Of a stretch of DNA of 32,271 nucleotides, positions 6,643 through 16,465 are shown one piece after another. The notes below the pieces were generated by a model. That model ran no database searches. It saw nothing but the letters and a program-made list of their open reading frames with translations, and had not been told where the DNA came from. A program made the translations under genes and the position numbers. Source of the DNA: a virus; IMG/VR virus record IMGVR_UViG_3300025138_000006, positions 1-32,271 of that record; one strand, written 5' to 3'. The first letter of the stretch is position 1. Every line of letters begins with the position of its first letter.

Positions 6643-6861
6643 ATGTGTTTACCAAGTGGCAGATCAAGACAACCTCAAGAGAGTGCTGAATCCAAGATGG
6701 AGCGTGAGTCTGCGGAAGAAAAAGAACAAACAAAAACTGCTGAACTTAAACAAGATGCCTTAGAAGAAACTGTTTCAAGAAAAAGAAAAGGCACTGGCAG
6801 ACGATCATTACTTACTGGTTCTGGTGGTGGTATAGGTTTTTATGATAGGTACTCTGCGTAA
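6643..6861 (+). CDS. Small hypothetical protein upstream of portal (72 aa)
   Basis: ATG at 6643 is chosen because AAGGAG (6631-6636) lies six bases before it; an upstream TTG at 6637 touches that site. The product begins MCLPSGRS, has a highly charged Glu/Lys helix (about 14-48) and ends in GRRSLLTGSGGGIGFYDRY (53-71). Short proteins with an MC start and a GRRSLLT-GG tail accompany portal genes in many podoviruses, role unknown. The stop overlaps the portal start. A head-assembly accessory or minor virion protein is plausible. Confidence 0.65.
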   Translation: MCLPSGRSRQPQESAESKMERESAEEKEQTKTAELKQDALEETVSRKRKGTGRRSLLTGSGGGIGFYDRYSA

Positions 6862-8396
6862 TGCATGATTTAGCTAAAGGATATATTGCTAAATACGAAA
6901 AAGCTAAAACTATCAGACGTGATTTTGAAGACTTGTATGATGAGATATTTGAATACTGTCTTCCCCAACGTCAAGGTTTTAAAAATTATACTCCCGGTCA
7001 AAGACGTGATGACAAGATATTTGATGAGACTGCAGTAGTTGGTGTTCAAGAATTTGCATCAAGGCTACAATCAGGTCTTGTTCCTAACTTTGCTAGATGG
7101 GCAGACTTTGTTGCAGGTAGTGAAGTGCCTGATACTGAAGCAGATGAAATAAATAATAAGCTAGATAAAGTTACTGAATACATATTTGAGGTACTACAAA
7201 CATCTAACTTTGCACAAGAAATACATGAATGTTTTATTGACCTTGCTTTAGGCACAGCGGTTTTAATGATAACAGAGGGAGATGCAGTTACCCCTATAAG
7301 ATTTCATTCTGTACCATTACCTCAAGTTGTTCTTGATACTGGACCTGATGGTAGAATAGATCATGTATATAGAGAACGTGAACTTAAATATTCCGACATG
7401 ATGATTGCTTATCCTAAAGGTGTCTTTAGTGAAAGAATTTTAAAAAAGATACAAGATTATCCTGAGTCAAAATGTAAGTTACTTGAGGTGTCATGCAAGT
7501 TATATGATGAGCCAAACGTAGAAAAATATTCTTTTATGGTTATTGAATTAGCCGATAAAGATTTAATCTTAGAAGAAACTTATACTGGTGTTGGTTCTAA
7601 TCCATTTATAGCGTTCCGTTGGAGTAAGGCGTCTGGCGAAATTTATGGGCGTGGTCCTGCAATTAATGCATTAAGTGCAATCAAAAGTGCCAACCTTACA
7701 ATAGAATTAGTATTAGAAAACGCACAGATGTCTATATCAGGTATCTATCAGATGGATGATGATGGTGTTATTAATGTTGATACAATTAATCTTGTACCGG
7801 GAACTGTTATTCCAAAGGCACCAAACTCGCAAGGACTACAACCTATAAGGTCTGCAGGTAACTTTGATGTAGCAAACTTAGTTCTTAATGATATGAGAAA
7901 CAATATTAAACGAGCCTTGTATAATGATATGCTTGGCGATCCTAATAAAACACCTGCATCAGCTACAGAAGTAGCAGAACGTATGGCTGATTTATCTCGT
8001 AAGATTGGTTCTGCATTTGGCAGACTGCAAGCTGAGATGGTTCAACCCGTACTTCAACGTGTGGTTTATCTTTTAAGCAAGCAGGGTAGAATAGAAATAC
8101 CTACTGTTAATGGAAGAGAAGTAAAGATAAAAAGTGTTTCCCCTCTGGCACAAGCACAATCAAATCAAGATATTGTGTCTCTAGATAGATTTTTAGAGAT
8201 GGTTGCAGGTCGTTTCGGTCCTGAGGTCATTAATCTCCTTGTGTCCTCCGAGGAAACTGCCATCTATCTAGCCAAAAAATTTGGTGTGCCAGACCACCTC
8301 ATTAGAGATATTGGCGAAAGACAACAGATGGTTGAGATGGCTCAACAGATGCAACAACAAGGAACAGTTGAAAATGTCCAAGCACTTAGGGGTTGA
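6861..8396 (+). CDS. Portal (head-to-tail connector) protein, T7-like
   Basis: 511-residue protein of the T7 gp8 / Bbp21-type connector family. The N-terminal helical part includes FEDLYDEIFEYCLPQRQ, the RLQSGL(V)PNFARWADF segment, a conserved GRGPA(I)NALSAIKSAN region (about 268-282), and the ASATEVAERMADLSRKIG helix. A Gln-rich end follows. It forms the dodecameric vertex ring through which the terminase packages DNA and on which the tail is built. Usual family length is about 510-540, so it is complete. It overlaps the small upstream gene by one base; the next gene begins inside its last codons (8374). Confidence 0.92.
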   Translation: MHDLAKGYIAKYEKAKTIRRDFEDLYDEIFEYCLPQRQGFKNYTPGQRRDDKIFDETAVVGVQEFASRLQSGLVPNFARWADFVAGSEVPDTEADEINNKLDKVTEYIFEVLQTSNFAQEIHECFIDLALGTAVLMITEGDAVTPIRFHSVPLPQVVLDTGPDGRIDHVYRERELKYSDMMIAYPKGVFSERILKKIQDYPESKCKLLEVSCKLYDEPNVEKYSFMVIELADKDLILEETYTGVGSNPFIAFRWSKASGEIYGRGPAINALSAIKSANLTIELVLENAQMSISGIYQMDDDGVINVDTINLVPGTVIPKAPNSQGLQPIRSAGNFDVANLVLNDMRNNIKRALYNDMLGDPNKTPASATEVAERMADLSRKIGSAFGRLQAEMVQPVLQRVVYLLSKQGRIEIPTVNGREVKIKSVSPLAQAQSNQDIVSLDRFLEMVAGRFGPEVINLLVSSEETAIYLAKKFGVPDHLIRDIGERQQMVEMAQQMQQQGTVENVQALRG

Positions 8397-8652
8397 CGGC
8401 TATCCTCGTTCCCAAGAACAAGATCATAAAATCTCCCTCGACCTAGCCAGTACATTCAATACTCCGAGTGGACTGGCTACGTTGCAGTATCTTAAATCAA
8501 TTACCATTGAAGCTATATCAGGTGCAAATATAACTAATGAAGAGTTAAGGCATCTTGAGGGTCAAAGGTATTTAGTGGCTTTAATAGCCAAACGTGTTCA
8601 ACATGCAGAGAGGATAAACCATGGAAGAAACATTACTAAAAACGCCAAGTGA
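8374..8652 (+). CDS. Bbp19-like small phage protein
   Basis: The frame is open further upstream, but ATG 8374 is the most economical start, overlapping the portal end by 23 bases. The 92-residue product contains LASTFNTPSGLATLQYLKSITIE (about 23-45) and EGQRYLVALIAKRV (about 66-79). This is the pattern I associate with the Bbp19 family (Bordetella phage BPP-1), small proteins encoded between portal and scaffold in T7-like phages. Its role is not well defined; a head-assembly or virion-associated role is inferred from position. Its 3' end overlaps the scaffold gene by 32 bases. Confidence 0.65.
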   Translation: MSKHLGVDGYPRSQEQDHKISLDLASTFNTPSGLATLQYLKSITIEAISGANITNEELRHLEGQRYLVALIAKRVQHAERINHGRNITKNAK

Positions 8653-9355
8653 AACACCAACCGAAACTCCAACAATAGAAACTGCACCTACTGAAATCGC
8701 AAGACCAGAATGGTTGCCCCCAAAGTTTAATGACCCTGCTGATATGGCAAAAGCCTATAGTGAACTTGAGGGTAAGTTAGGTAAAGGCGAAGAAGAACTA
8801 CGCACTAAGCTTATGACAGAGATGGAAACAGAAGCGTTTGCTGAACGACCTGATGCTGTGGGCGATTATATATTACCAGAAACATTAGATGAAGCAGAAG
8901 CAGTTGATAATGAATTGCTTAGTTGGTGGTCTAATTATTCTTGGGAAAATGGATTAAGCCAAGATGAATTTGCAGAGGGTATAGCAAAATATGCAGAAGC
9001 GGTTCAAGGAACACAACCTGATCTTGAAGCTGTAAGTAAAGAGTTAGGTGACAATGCATCAGCAAGAGTTGAAGCGGTGCAACTATGGATGAATAAATTC
9101 TTTCCTGATCCTGCAATGCAAGAAGCTGTTTCAGAATTAGGTTCATCTTCTGCGGGAATAAAAGCTTTAGAATATGTAATAGAACAAACTAAATCTATTA
9201 CACCAAATCCTACAGCACAAGTTGCAGGTCAAATAACTCAGTTAGATGTTGAGTCCAAGATGAAAGACCCTCGTTATTGGCAACAAGGAAAACGTGATAA
9301 TGCATTTATTCAAGAGGTAAATAATGATTGGAAACGACTTCACGGGGGTAGGTAA
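8621..9355 (+). CDS. Capsid assembly scaffolding protein
   Basis: A 244-residue, very acidic protein with a Thr/Glu/Pro-rich N-terminus (1-30), a long helical body and a basic C-terminal end (DNAFIQEVNNDWKRLHGGR). This is the layout of T7 gp9-like scaffolds, where the basic tail binds the capsid protein. The conserved RPEWLPPKFNDPADMAKAYSELE start (28-50) is typical of podovirus scaffolds. Position between portal and major capsid fits. The start follows AGAGGATAAACC. Confidence 0.88.
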   Translation: MEETLLKTPSETPTETPTIETAPTEIARPEWLPPKFNDPADMAKAYSELEGKLGKGEEELRTKLMTEMETEAFAERPDAVGDYILPETLDEAEAVDNELLSWWSNYSWENGLSQDEFAEGIAKYAEAVQGTQPDLEAVSKELGDNASARVEAVQLWMNKFFPDPAMQEAVSELGSSSAGIKALEYVIEQTKSITPNPTAQVAGQITQLDVESKMKDPRYWQQGKRDNAFIQEVNNDWKRLHGGR

Positions 9356-9857
9356 GTACGGAGATGCTTACATTGTTAAAGCTAAACCTATTCACGCAGA
9401 AACATTACAACATCAACTAAGACCTACTGATGCAAGAGAATGTATGATAGCAGGCGTTACGCCTTGGCGTGCATTGATGTCTCCTTTTGGTTCCGACCAA
9501 CATGAAACATACACAGCATTAATAGATAACAACCCAGTTATGATGTTTGGCGTTATACCAGAACATGAACTTGTTGGGTCTATATGGATGCTTTGTAATG
9601 ATATAGTAGACAAATATCCTAAAACATTTCTTAAATTTTCTCCTGCAATCGTTGAATACTTTCAAGATAAATACTTTCTATTACAAAATGTTTGCCCCGT
9701 AGAGCATTACAAAACCCTTACATGGTTGGGTTATCTTGGTTTTATGATTATGCCTAAAGTAATTAAACAAAATGGGTATGACGTATTACGATTTGTGCGT
9801 TGTCAAGAAACTGAATATGTGAATATGTATGAGGATAAACAGCCCGGAATTAGCTGA
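9324..9857 (+). CDS. T7 gp13-like (DUF2833/GNAT-like) protein
   Basis: 177 residues with an N-acetyltransferase-like pattern: an RPTDARECMIAG segment (33-44), MMFGVIPEHELVGSIWML (74-90) in place of the GNAT beta-strand core, and a C-terminal YLGFMIMPKV strand. This resembles the T7 gp13 family, needed for virion maturation. Whether it acetylates anything is unknown. It starts inside the scaffold gene (AGAGG six bases before the ATG). Near its end, at 9791-9802, it contains a copy of the RTTTGTGCGTTG element. Confidence 0.75.
   Translation: MIGNDFTGVGKYGDAYIVKAKPIHAETLQHQLRPTDARECMIAGVTPWRALMSPFGSDQHETYTALIDNNPVMMFGVIPEHELVGSIWMLCNDIVDKYPKTFLKFSPAIVEYFQDKYFLLQNVCPVEHYKTLTWLGYLGFMIMPKVIKQNGYDVLRFVRCQETEYVNMYEDKQPGIS
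9791..9802 (+). promoter_or_regulatory. RTTTGTGCGTTG element, copy 4 (before major capsid)
   Basis: ATTTGTGCGTTG inside the 3' part of the gp13-like gene, 142 bases upstream of the major capsid start. It is followed by TCAAGAAACTGAATATGTG. It is the only copy lying well inside a coding sequence, yet still precedes the gene that must be expressed most strongly, with an 87-base non-coding leader in between. Confidence 0.55.
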
Positions 9858-9944
9858 TTGCCCTTACGGATAACAAGTCGAAGCAAGTGATGGATAACTG
9901 ATAGCAACTTAAACAACTAATCTGCTTTAGCAGGGAAAGGATTA

Positions 9945-10763
9945 ATGATGGCTAATACAATAGACACGGCTTTCATTAAGCAGTTCGAGAGCGAGGTACA
10001 TCTTGCGTATCAGAGAATGGGTTCAAAATTAATGAACACTGTTCGTAACGTAAGTAATGTTGCAGGAAGCGTGGTACGCTTTCAGAAAATCGGTGTCGGT
10101 TCTGCTTCAACTAAATCAAGAAATGGTATGGTCACTCCAATGGAATTGGCACACACCACAGTCGAAGCAACTCTTCAAGACTTTTATGCTTCTGAATACA
10201 TTGACAAGTTAGACGAACTCAAGACAAACATTGATGAACGTCAAGCTATTGCAACAAGTTCAGCTTCAGCATTAGGTCGTAAGACTGATGAAATACTTAT
10301 AACTGCAATGGATGCAGGTGCAAACTCAACTCAATTACATGATGCGAGTAGTGCTGTAGAAAAAGCAGATTTACTTTCTGCCTTTGAAACATTTGGTAGT
10401 GCAAACGTTCCGGAAGATGGACAACGTTATATTGCTATGCATCCTAAAGGTTTTGCTGATTTATTTTTAATAAATGAATTTGCATCATCAGATTATGTTG
10501 GGGATCAAAACCTACCATATGCAGGTGGTATGACTATGAAAAACTTCTTGGGATTTAATATATTCTCAACATCTGCTGTAACTGCAGGTAAGAATATGGC
10601 TTATCATACAAGTGCAATCGGTCTTGGAATTGGAGCAAACGTAACAACTGAGTTGAACTACGTTCCAGAAAGAGTTTCACATTTAGCAACATCAATGATG
10701 TCCATGGGTTCTGTCGTTATAGACGATAACGGTATCTATGAACTTCTTGATAACAACGGATAG
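9945..10763 (+). CDS. Major capsid protein
   Basis: A 272-residue protein starting at ATG 9945 or the adjacent ATG 9948 (AAAGGATT just upstream). The pattern includes FIKQFESEVHLAYQRMGSKL near the start, a charged helix DFYASEYIDKLDELKTNIDERQAIA (about 84-108, spine-helix-like), GRKTDEILITAMDAGA, and late strands MHPKGFADLF and MKNFLGFNIFSTSAV. This matches small HK97-fold capsid proteins of marine podoviruses. It lies directly after the scaffold/gp13 block, and the 87-base leader (9858-9944) may help its mRNA. Smaller than T7 gp10 (about 345 aa), so the capsid is of the compact type. Confidence 0.9.
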   Translation: MMANTIDTAFIKQFESEVHLAYQRMGSKLMNTVRNVSNVAGSVVRFQKIGVGSASTKSRNGMVTPMELAHTTVEATLQDFYASEYIDKLDELKTNIDERQAIATSSASALGRKTDEILITAMDAGANSTQLHDASSAVEKADLLSAFETFGSANVPEDGQRYIAMHPKGFADLFLINEFASSDYVGDQNLPYAGGMTMKNFLGFNIFSTSAVTAGKNMAYHTSAIGLGIGANVTTELNYVPERVSHLATSMMSMGSVVIDDNGIYELLDNNG

Positions 10764-10774
10764 GAGGTCTTAAT

Positions 10775-11038
10775 ATGGCTTATGGAGCAAGTGGACTAAT
10801 AAGATTAGCCGGGGGAAGTGGATTCAACCTCTGGGGTTATCAAACCGTTGATGCTATTGCGACTGTTAATAGTGCAAACTATTTTAATGGGGCAGCAAAT
10901 ATGCTGAACGTTCGTGACGTTATTCTTGTGGTGGATAGTAATGCACCAACAACAAGTTTTGTCACTGTGTTAAGTAATAACGGTACTGCCGTTGATGTAT
11001 CTGATGGTACAGCAATAGCTGAAACAGATAGCGACTAA
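10775..11038 (+). CDS. Small post-capsid structural protein, probable head decoration
   Basis: An 87-residue beta-rich protein (MAYGASGLIRLAGGSGFNLW at the start, then TVDAIATV and MLNVRDVILVVDS strands). It resembles the small protein coded directly after the major capsid in many marine podoviruses. AGGAGG lies before the start. A decoration or capsid-stabilising role is inferred from size, fold and place only. Confidence 0.65.
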   Translation: MAYGASGLIRLAGGSGFNLWGYQTVDAIATVNSANYFNGAANMLNVRDVILVVDSNAPTTSFVTVLSNNGTAVDVSDGTAIAETDSD

Positions 11039-11044
11039 AATTAT

Positions 11045-11632
11045 ATGACTTCAACGGCATCTAATTCAGCGTTGGATATTGCGTCAAGAGCCTTAGTGCT
11101 TATTGGTGCAGAGCCAATTACTTCTTTTGATAGTAATTCAACTGAAGCATTGGTGGCATCCAACATGTATGAGGATGTCGTTAGGTCATCTTTATGTATT
11201 GCCCGGTGGCGATTTGCTACAGAGCAAGCAACATTAAATCAATTAACAGAGACACCAACGGGCAGGTTTGCTATTGCTCATCAATTACCAAGTGATCTTT
11301 TAATGTTACACACAGTTACAGTTAATGATAATATTTTAGGATACACAGTTTACGCTGATAAAATTTTTTCTGATGCAAGTACAAGTGATGTATTAGTAGC
11401 TGATTATACATTTAGAGCATCCGAAATAGACTTCCCATCTTACTTTTCATTAGCTGTTCAATACTCACTAGCAGGAGTTTTTGCTACAGCTATAGCTAGA
11501 GATGATAGTTTAGCTTTGTTAATGGATGGTAAAGCTGATCGTCTAATGGCTAAAGCAAGAAATCTTGATAGCCAACAGCAAACAACTAGGTCTCTTTCAA
11601 CAACGAGGTTTGCAACTAATAGGCGTAGCTAA
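11045..11632 (+). CDS. Tail tubular protein A (T7 gp11-like)
   Basis: 195 residues with the family's start pattern SALDIASRALVLIGAEPITSF (8-28) and the helix YEDVVRSSLCIARWRFATEQ (42-61). A middle domain and a YSLAGVFATAIARD helix follow (about 138-151). This is the gatekeeper ring linking portal and nozzle. No clear ribosome site precedes the ATG, so it may depend on read-through translation. The stop overlaps the next start (TAATG). Length is typical for the family. Confidence 0.88.
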   Translation: MTSTASNSALDIASRALVLIGAEPITSFDSNSTEALVASNMYEDVVRSSLCIARWRFATEQATLNQLTETPTGRFAIAHQLPSDLLMLHTVTVNDNILGYTVYADKIFSDASTSDVLVADYTFRASEIDFPSYFSLAVQYSLAGVFATAIARDDSLALLMDGKADRLMAKARNLDSQQQTTRSLSTTRFATNRRS

Positions 11633-13875
11633 TGGCAAGGATAAGAATTCCACAAAATAGTTTTCAGTTTGGAGAAATAAGTCCTGCATTAACCTCGAGA
11701 ACTGACTCTCCGATATATACAAACTCTGCAGAAAAGGTAAGAAACTTTTTTATTAGAGGTGAGGGTGGAGTTGTTAAAAGACCGGGAACAAAACGTTGGC
11801 ATAACTTTGCATCTTCTCCTGCTTATTCATCAGGATTAAGACAGACGTTAAGAATAGAACCATTTATATTTTCAGATGATGAACAGTATATAATAGCATT
11901 TAGTAATACACAGATAGACATATTTCAAATAAGTCCTAGTGATGCAACAGTTTCTAAAATACAAACTATAACCTCTCAAACATGGTTGGTTAATACAACT
12001 TCAGCACCTTATTTAGAAGAATATACCTTTGCACAACAAGGGGATATAATGTTTATTTGCCATCAAACTATAGGACCTCGTAAAATTATTCGTACTGGTC
12101 TTACTTCATTTGTTGTAGAAACGTTTGCATTTGAAACGTCTGTTGATAATCAACATGTCTTTCAACCTTATTATCCATTTCAAACATTGGGTGTAACGTT
12201 ATCATCTAATGCAACTAGTGGTAGTGGTAAAACACTTACAACTTCAGCAGATTATTTTGTATCAGGTCATGTTGGATCGTATCTTAAAATAGGAGATGCA
12301 GAAGCTTTAATTACTGGATTTACAAATGCTACAACAGTTACCGCTACAATCTTAGGAACGTTAAGACATCAACTAGATAATGATGCATTGAAGACTGCAG
12401 AAGGTAGTGGAACTATACAAGTGACACATGCATTACATGGGTTAGGTGCAGGTGCATCTATTGTTATTGATAGAGCAGGAACAGTTGGTGGTATTGCTAT
12501 AACTAACATAAATGGCACACGATCAATTACTGCAGTCGTTAATGAAAACGTTTATGAGTTTACAGCAGGGGGCAGTGCAACCGCTTCATCTTCAGCAGAT
12601 GGTGGTGGTGCTCCAAGAATTGCTACGGGTTCAGCAACAACAGAATGGTCTGAACAAAGTTACTCTTCAGTACGAGGGTTCCCGGGAGCCGTTACCCTGC
12701 ATCAAAATAGATTATGGTTTGCAGGAACTTTGGCACAACCTGATGGTATCTGGGGTTCTAAAACTGGACAATACTTTAACTTTGATGTTGGAACGGCAGA
12801 AGATAATGATGCTCTTGATCTTACAGCAAACGTTGGTGAGATATTTACTATACGTCATTTAGTATCTAACAGAGACTTGCAAGTGTTTACAACGGGTGCT
12901 GAGTTGTTTGTTCAAGCACCAACTGATAAACCAGTTACACCTGCCAACGCACAGATCAGAAGACAAACACCTTATGGTTCTTCATTTGTTCGACCTACAG
13001 TATTTGATGGTGCTACATTATTTATACAAAAAACGGGCACGGCATTACGAGAGTTTGTGTTTACAGATGCAGAAGCATCTTATACTTCTGTTGCCGTTTC
13101 ACAACTTGCACCGCATTTAATTGTAGACCCCGTACAACAAGCATCAATTAAAGGAGCTTTGAGTCGCTCTGAGTCCTATGATTTCATTTTAAATAGTGAT
13201 GGCACCATAGCGGTGTTTTATTCTATTAGAGGGGATAATAAAGCAGGTTGGTCTTTATGGGATACAACTGGTAAATGGCACTCAATATGTTCAGTCCATG
13301 AAAGATTATTTGTTGCATCTGCAAGAGATGATGGGTCGGGATCAACAAAACTTTTTCTAGAAGAATTCCAGGTGGATATGCCTATGGATTTTTGCAATAT
13401 ATTTAGTGCATCTAATAGTGTCTTTGGTAGTTTAACATCACACTTTTCAAATGGTGCGGTTGTTAAAGCTATAAGCGGAAATGATTTTCTTGGTGAATTT
13501 ACAATATCAAATGCACAAATAGATGCATCTCTTGCAAAGGCTTCTGTGTCTACTGGGTTTATCGGTTATGCTTTCACTCCCCTCATAACAACCCTACCAG
13601 TAGATGCAGGAGTTCAAGGTGGTCCTTTAACGGGAGAGCCAAGGCGAGTTAGTCGTGTTGTCCTAGACCTTAATTCTACGTTAGCGGTTTCAGTTAACAA
13701 TAAAGACTTAGTCTTTAGAAACGTTACAGATGATATGTCAAATGATCGCATTGCAATAACGGGTAAAGAAGAATTTAGAATACTTGGATATAGCCGTGAT
13801 CCAAGAGTTTCAATATCTCAAAGCTTTCCGTTTAGTTTACAAATTAATGGTATGATTATGGAGGTATCTTTCTAA
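11632..13875 (+). CDS. Tail tubular protein B / nozzle protein (T7 gp12-like)
   Basis: 747 residues, close to the usual size of gp12-type nozzle proteins. The start contains FQFGEISPALTSRTDSPIY and NFFIRGEGGVVKRPGTKRW (about 12-55), a signature of the family. The body is beta-rich with Thr/Ser-Gly repeats, as for a propeller-type nozzle. It forms the hexameric tail tube and contacts receptors and fibres. Coupled by TAATG to both neighbours. Confidence 0.9.
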   Translation: MARIRIPQNSFQFGEISPALTSRTDSPIYTNSAEKVRNFFIRGEGGVVKRPGTKRWHNFASSPAYSSGLRQTLRIEPFIFSDDEQYIIAFSNTQIDIFQISPSDATVSKIQTITSQTWLVNTTSAPYLEEYTFAQQGDIMFICHQTIGPRKIIRTGLTSFVVETFAFETSVDNQHVFQPYYPFQTLGVTLSSNATSGSGKTLTTSADYFVSGHVGSYLKIGDAEALITGFTNATTVTATILGTLRHQLDNDALKTAEGSGTIQVTHALHGLGAGASIVIDRAGTVGGIAITNINGTRSITAVVNENVYEFTAGGSATASSSADGGGAPRIATGSATTEWSEQSYSSVRGFPGAVTLHQNRLWFAGTLAQPDGIWGSKTGQYFNFDVGTAEDNDALDLTANVGEIFTIRHLVSNRDLQVFTTGAELFVQAPTDKPVTPANAQIRRQTPYGSSFVRPTVFDGATLFIQKTGTALREFVFTDAEASYTSVAVSQLAPHLIVDPVQQASIKGALSRSESYDFILNSDGTIAVFYSIRGDNKAGWSLWDTTGKWHSICSVHERLFVASARDDGSGSTKLFLEEFQVDMPMDFCNIFSASNSVFGSLTSHFSNGAVVKAISGNDFLGEFTISNAQIDASLAKASVSTGFIGYAFTPLITTLPVDAGVQGGPLTGEPRRVSRVVLDLNSTLAVSVNNKDLVFRNVTDDMSNDRIAITGKEEFRILGYSRDPRVSISQSFPFSLQINGMIMEVSF

Positions 13876-14378
13876 TGAGTTTAATGATTGCAGGTGCAAT
13901 ATTTCAAGCATACGGACAAATAAAAGCAGGGCAAGTTAAGTCTGCAGAAGCACGAGCACAAGCTGAACAATTAAGAGTTCAAAAGGCACAAGCTAAATTA
14001 ACAGCAATGCAAGAGCATAATATCAGGTCTATGAATTTAAGAACCCTAAATAATGTAAACACTTCATTTACTGGGGTTATGGGTAGAGATAGTGGAAGTG
14101 ATAGATCACTTAAAGCAATAAGAGATAGAGCATCAAGTGAAGCAAGGATTACAGAGGATAGAGCAAGGTCACAATTTATTGCAGAACAAAGTCAACGTAC
14201 TATGGGAATACAGCTTGCAAATATGAGAGCAAGCAATGCAAGGAAGATGGCGTTAATAAATGCAGGCTCAACATTACTTTCTGCAGGTGCTAAGTATTCA
14301 TCAGTTGCACCAAAGGTACCTAAATCTACTGGTTACACAACATATGCAGAAAGACAACAGTTTGTAGGGTTTAGATAA
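13875..14378 (+). CDS. Internal virion protein B (T7 gp14-like)
   Basis: 167 residues with a short hydrophobic N-terminus (MIAGAIFQAYGQI) followed by a long Ala/Arg/Gln-rich helix (about 15-150). This composition is characteristic of gp14-like ejection proteins that form a pore in the outer membrane. Position between nozzle and the two large internal proteins matches the T7 order gp12-gp14-gp15-gp16. Start and stop are coupled (TAATG). Confidence 0.78.
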   Translation: MSLMIAGAIFQAYGQIKAGQVKSAEARAQAEQLRVQKAQAKLTAMQEHNIRSMNLRTLNNVNTSFTGVMGRDSGSDRSLKAIRDRASSEARITEDRARSQFIAEQSQRTMGIQLANMRASNARKMALINAGSTLLSAGAKYSSVAPKVPKSTGYTTYAERQQFVGFR

Positions 14379-16465
14379 TGGTAGAGTTTTTAAAAGCACA
14401 GACAACACAGCTTACTAATAAACCTATTGGAGTTATTTCAACTAACACTGGTGGTGTTGAATTAGGTAATGCTATTGCCCGGGCAGGTGCCAATGCTACA
14501 GAAATGTTTTTTCAAGAAGCTGTAACAGAACAACAGAAACTTGGTAAAGATACTGTAGCTAAAATAAGAATAAGACAAGATGATGGAAGTTTAGATTTTA
14601 AAGAACTACCAACAAGTCTTAGTGATGTAGCTAGAGAAACAGCAACACCGTTACTTCAGAAACGATATGCAGATGCCTTGTATGTGCAGACATCAAACAT
14701 GATGGGTAAACTTGCCGTTGATTCACAGTCATATGATGAGTTTGAGCAAAAAGCAAATGACTATTTAAGTGCTACAGAAGATCAATTAGCAGGAAGTAAT
14801 ACAACAAGTGATCTTATAGGACTGTATAGGGAGGACTCAGCTAAACTAAAGGCTCAGTATGGTATTAAAAAGTATGCTGAAGATGCAGAAAAAGAAGAAA
14901 GAATTGCTATTGAAAACAATTTAATTGTTATCAGCGATTTTATGAAAGATGCATTTACATTTCAAAGAGAGGGTTACACTGAGAGTGCTGATTTAAATAT
15001 AGCTGAAGCTAAAGCAAACATAGAACTATTAAGAGGTAGAGTTCCAAGAACAACTATTTCTGACTTAGAAAATAAAATGAGAGTTGGAATTAAATACTCA
15101 GATATACTTAGAGGTATAAATGGTATGAGTTCTGTTCAGATGAACATGGTAGAAAAAGGATTAAGAGAACGTAACTTTAATAATATCCCTAAAGGAATAC
15201 AAAAGGTTTTAGAAGAACGTGGCGTTAACAATACAATATTTAGAGATTTAACAGAAGCTAATATAAAATCATTAACAGTTCAACTTGCAGGTAACGCAAG
15301 TAATCAAGCAACTATTGAAAGCGGATTAAAAGATTCCATTAAAAATGCAGGTGCATTAAAACGTATATCTACGGGTACTGCAGATAAAAAAGATATGAAA
15401 GCCTTTGACCAAATGTTTGTTGGTTATGAGTCTTCATATGATTGGGCAACTAATCCAGATATATTAAAAGATGGTACTAAGCTAAGAGTTTTGCAACAAG
15501 CTAATATAATGCCAGATAGTTTATTTAAAATGTTAGGCAATGTTAAGAACAATTCTAATCTTACATCACAGCAGGTGTTTAATTTAAATCTAATTAGAAG
15601 ACAAGCTATGTCATCTACAACAAGAGATGGTGGAGTTAGATTTTTAAACAAAGGATTAGATACAGACACAGTTAATTTTTGGAGTACATACGATCATCTT
15701 GTGCGATCTATGGGTGCTGACCAAAAGGATCAGGCTTATCGTGTGGCGTTAAAAACATATGCTACAGACGATCAGAAACTTATTAGATCAAATGCAATTC
15801 AAAACAGATTTAGCAGTGATGAAAACGCCAACACTATTATTACAACCAAACTACGAGAGTTACAAAAAGAATATAATTGGAGTTCTACATCTATACCAAT
15901 GTTGAAACGTTTAGCTATGGCTTCATATACAAATCAAGAGATAAGTGAATCCGATATAGACTCAACATTGAATGACGTTTATCAGCTTATGTATACTAAA
16001 AGTAAGTATATGTTTAATGCTGAAATAGGTGGTACTCCCAAAGCATCTAACTTTTCTCCTGAAAGATATATTGCATCTAATAAATTTCCTGAATGGGAAG
16101 AGAACGCAAACAAAAAAATTAAACTTGCAGGCAAAAATTTAGAATTAGGTAAGAATGTTTTCTTACTAGCTAATCCTACAAGTGATGCATCTACTGCACG
16201 ATATATAGCAGTTGGTACAGATGGAGTTGCTTTAAGACATGGCAATGGAAACTTAATAGAAATCAAAACAAATCAATCTATGAGTGATGTTCTTCAAAGA
16301 AGAAGAGAGTTATCAGACAATTTGAAAAATCTATTTGACAAACAATTACTCAAAGAAAATGCATCAGTCTTAGGTTCGCAGGGTGTTTTAGATAAAGGTG
16401 TTCAAGATAAATCAATACAAAAACAAATAAGAAAACTTAAAGACTTATCAAAAGGCACACAATAA
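14378..16465 (+). CDS. Internal virion protein C (T7 gp15-like)
   Basis: 695 residues, almost entirely helical and charged, no signal peptide or enzymatic motif. Position, length and all-helical character fit gp15-like ejection proteins, which form the periplasmic tunnel for DNA entry together with the gp16-like protein. The first 60 residues (KAQTTQLTNKPIGVIST, GGVELGNAIARAGANATEMF) resemble the N-termini of such proteins in marine podoviruses. Assignment by context and composition. Confidence 0.72.
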   Translation: MVEFLKAQTTQLTNKPIGVISTNTGGVELGNAIARAGANATEMFFQEAVTEQQKLGKDTVAKIRIRQDDGSLDFKELPTSLSDVARETATPLLQKRYADALYVQTSNMMGKLAVDSQSYDEFEQKANDYLSATEDQLAGSNTTSDLIGLYREDSAKLKAQYGIKKYAEDAEKEERIAIENNLIVISDFMKDAFTFQREGYTESADLNIAEAKANIELLRGRVPRTTISDLENKMRVGIKYSDILRGINGMSSVQMNMVEKGLRERNFNNIPKGIQKVLEERGVNNTIFRDLTEANIKSLTVQLAGNASNQATIESGLKDSIKNAGALKRISTGTADKKDMKAFDQMFVGYESSYDWATNPDILKDGTKLRVLQQANIMPDSLFKMLGNVKNNSNLTSQQVFNLNLIRRQAMSSTTRDGGVRFLNKGLDTDTVNFWSTYDHLVRSMGADQKDQAYRVALKTYATDDQKLIRSNAIQNRFSSDENANTIITTKLRELQKEYNWSSTSIPMLKRLAMASYTNQEISESDIDSTLNDVYQLMYTKSKYMFNAEIGGTPKASNFSPERYIASNKFPEWEENANKKIKLAGKNLELGKNVFLLANPTSDASTARYIAVGTDGVALRHGNGNLIEIKTNQSMSDVLQRRRELSDNLKNLFDKQLLKENASVLGSQGVLDKGVQDKSIQKQIRKLKDLSKGTQ

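Noticed and set aside
9858-9944. Possible terminator before the major capsid gene (CTGC-TTTA-GCAG hairpin)
   Set aside because: The four-base stem is too short and has no T-run; it may be leader structure only.
12512-12862. 116-codon plus-strand reading frame
   Set aside because: Out-of-frame shadow of the tail tubular protein B gene with low-complexity Leu/Gln composition.
12941-12952. Sixth, reverse-strand copy of the TGTGCGTTG element
   Set aside because: Only nine bases match, it is in the opposite orientation and deep inside the tail tubular protein B gene.
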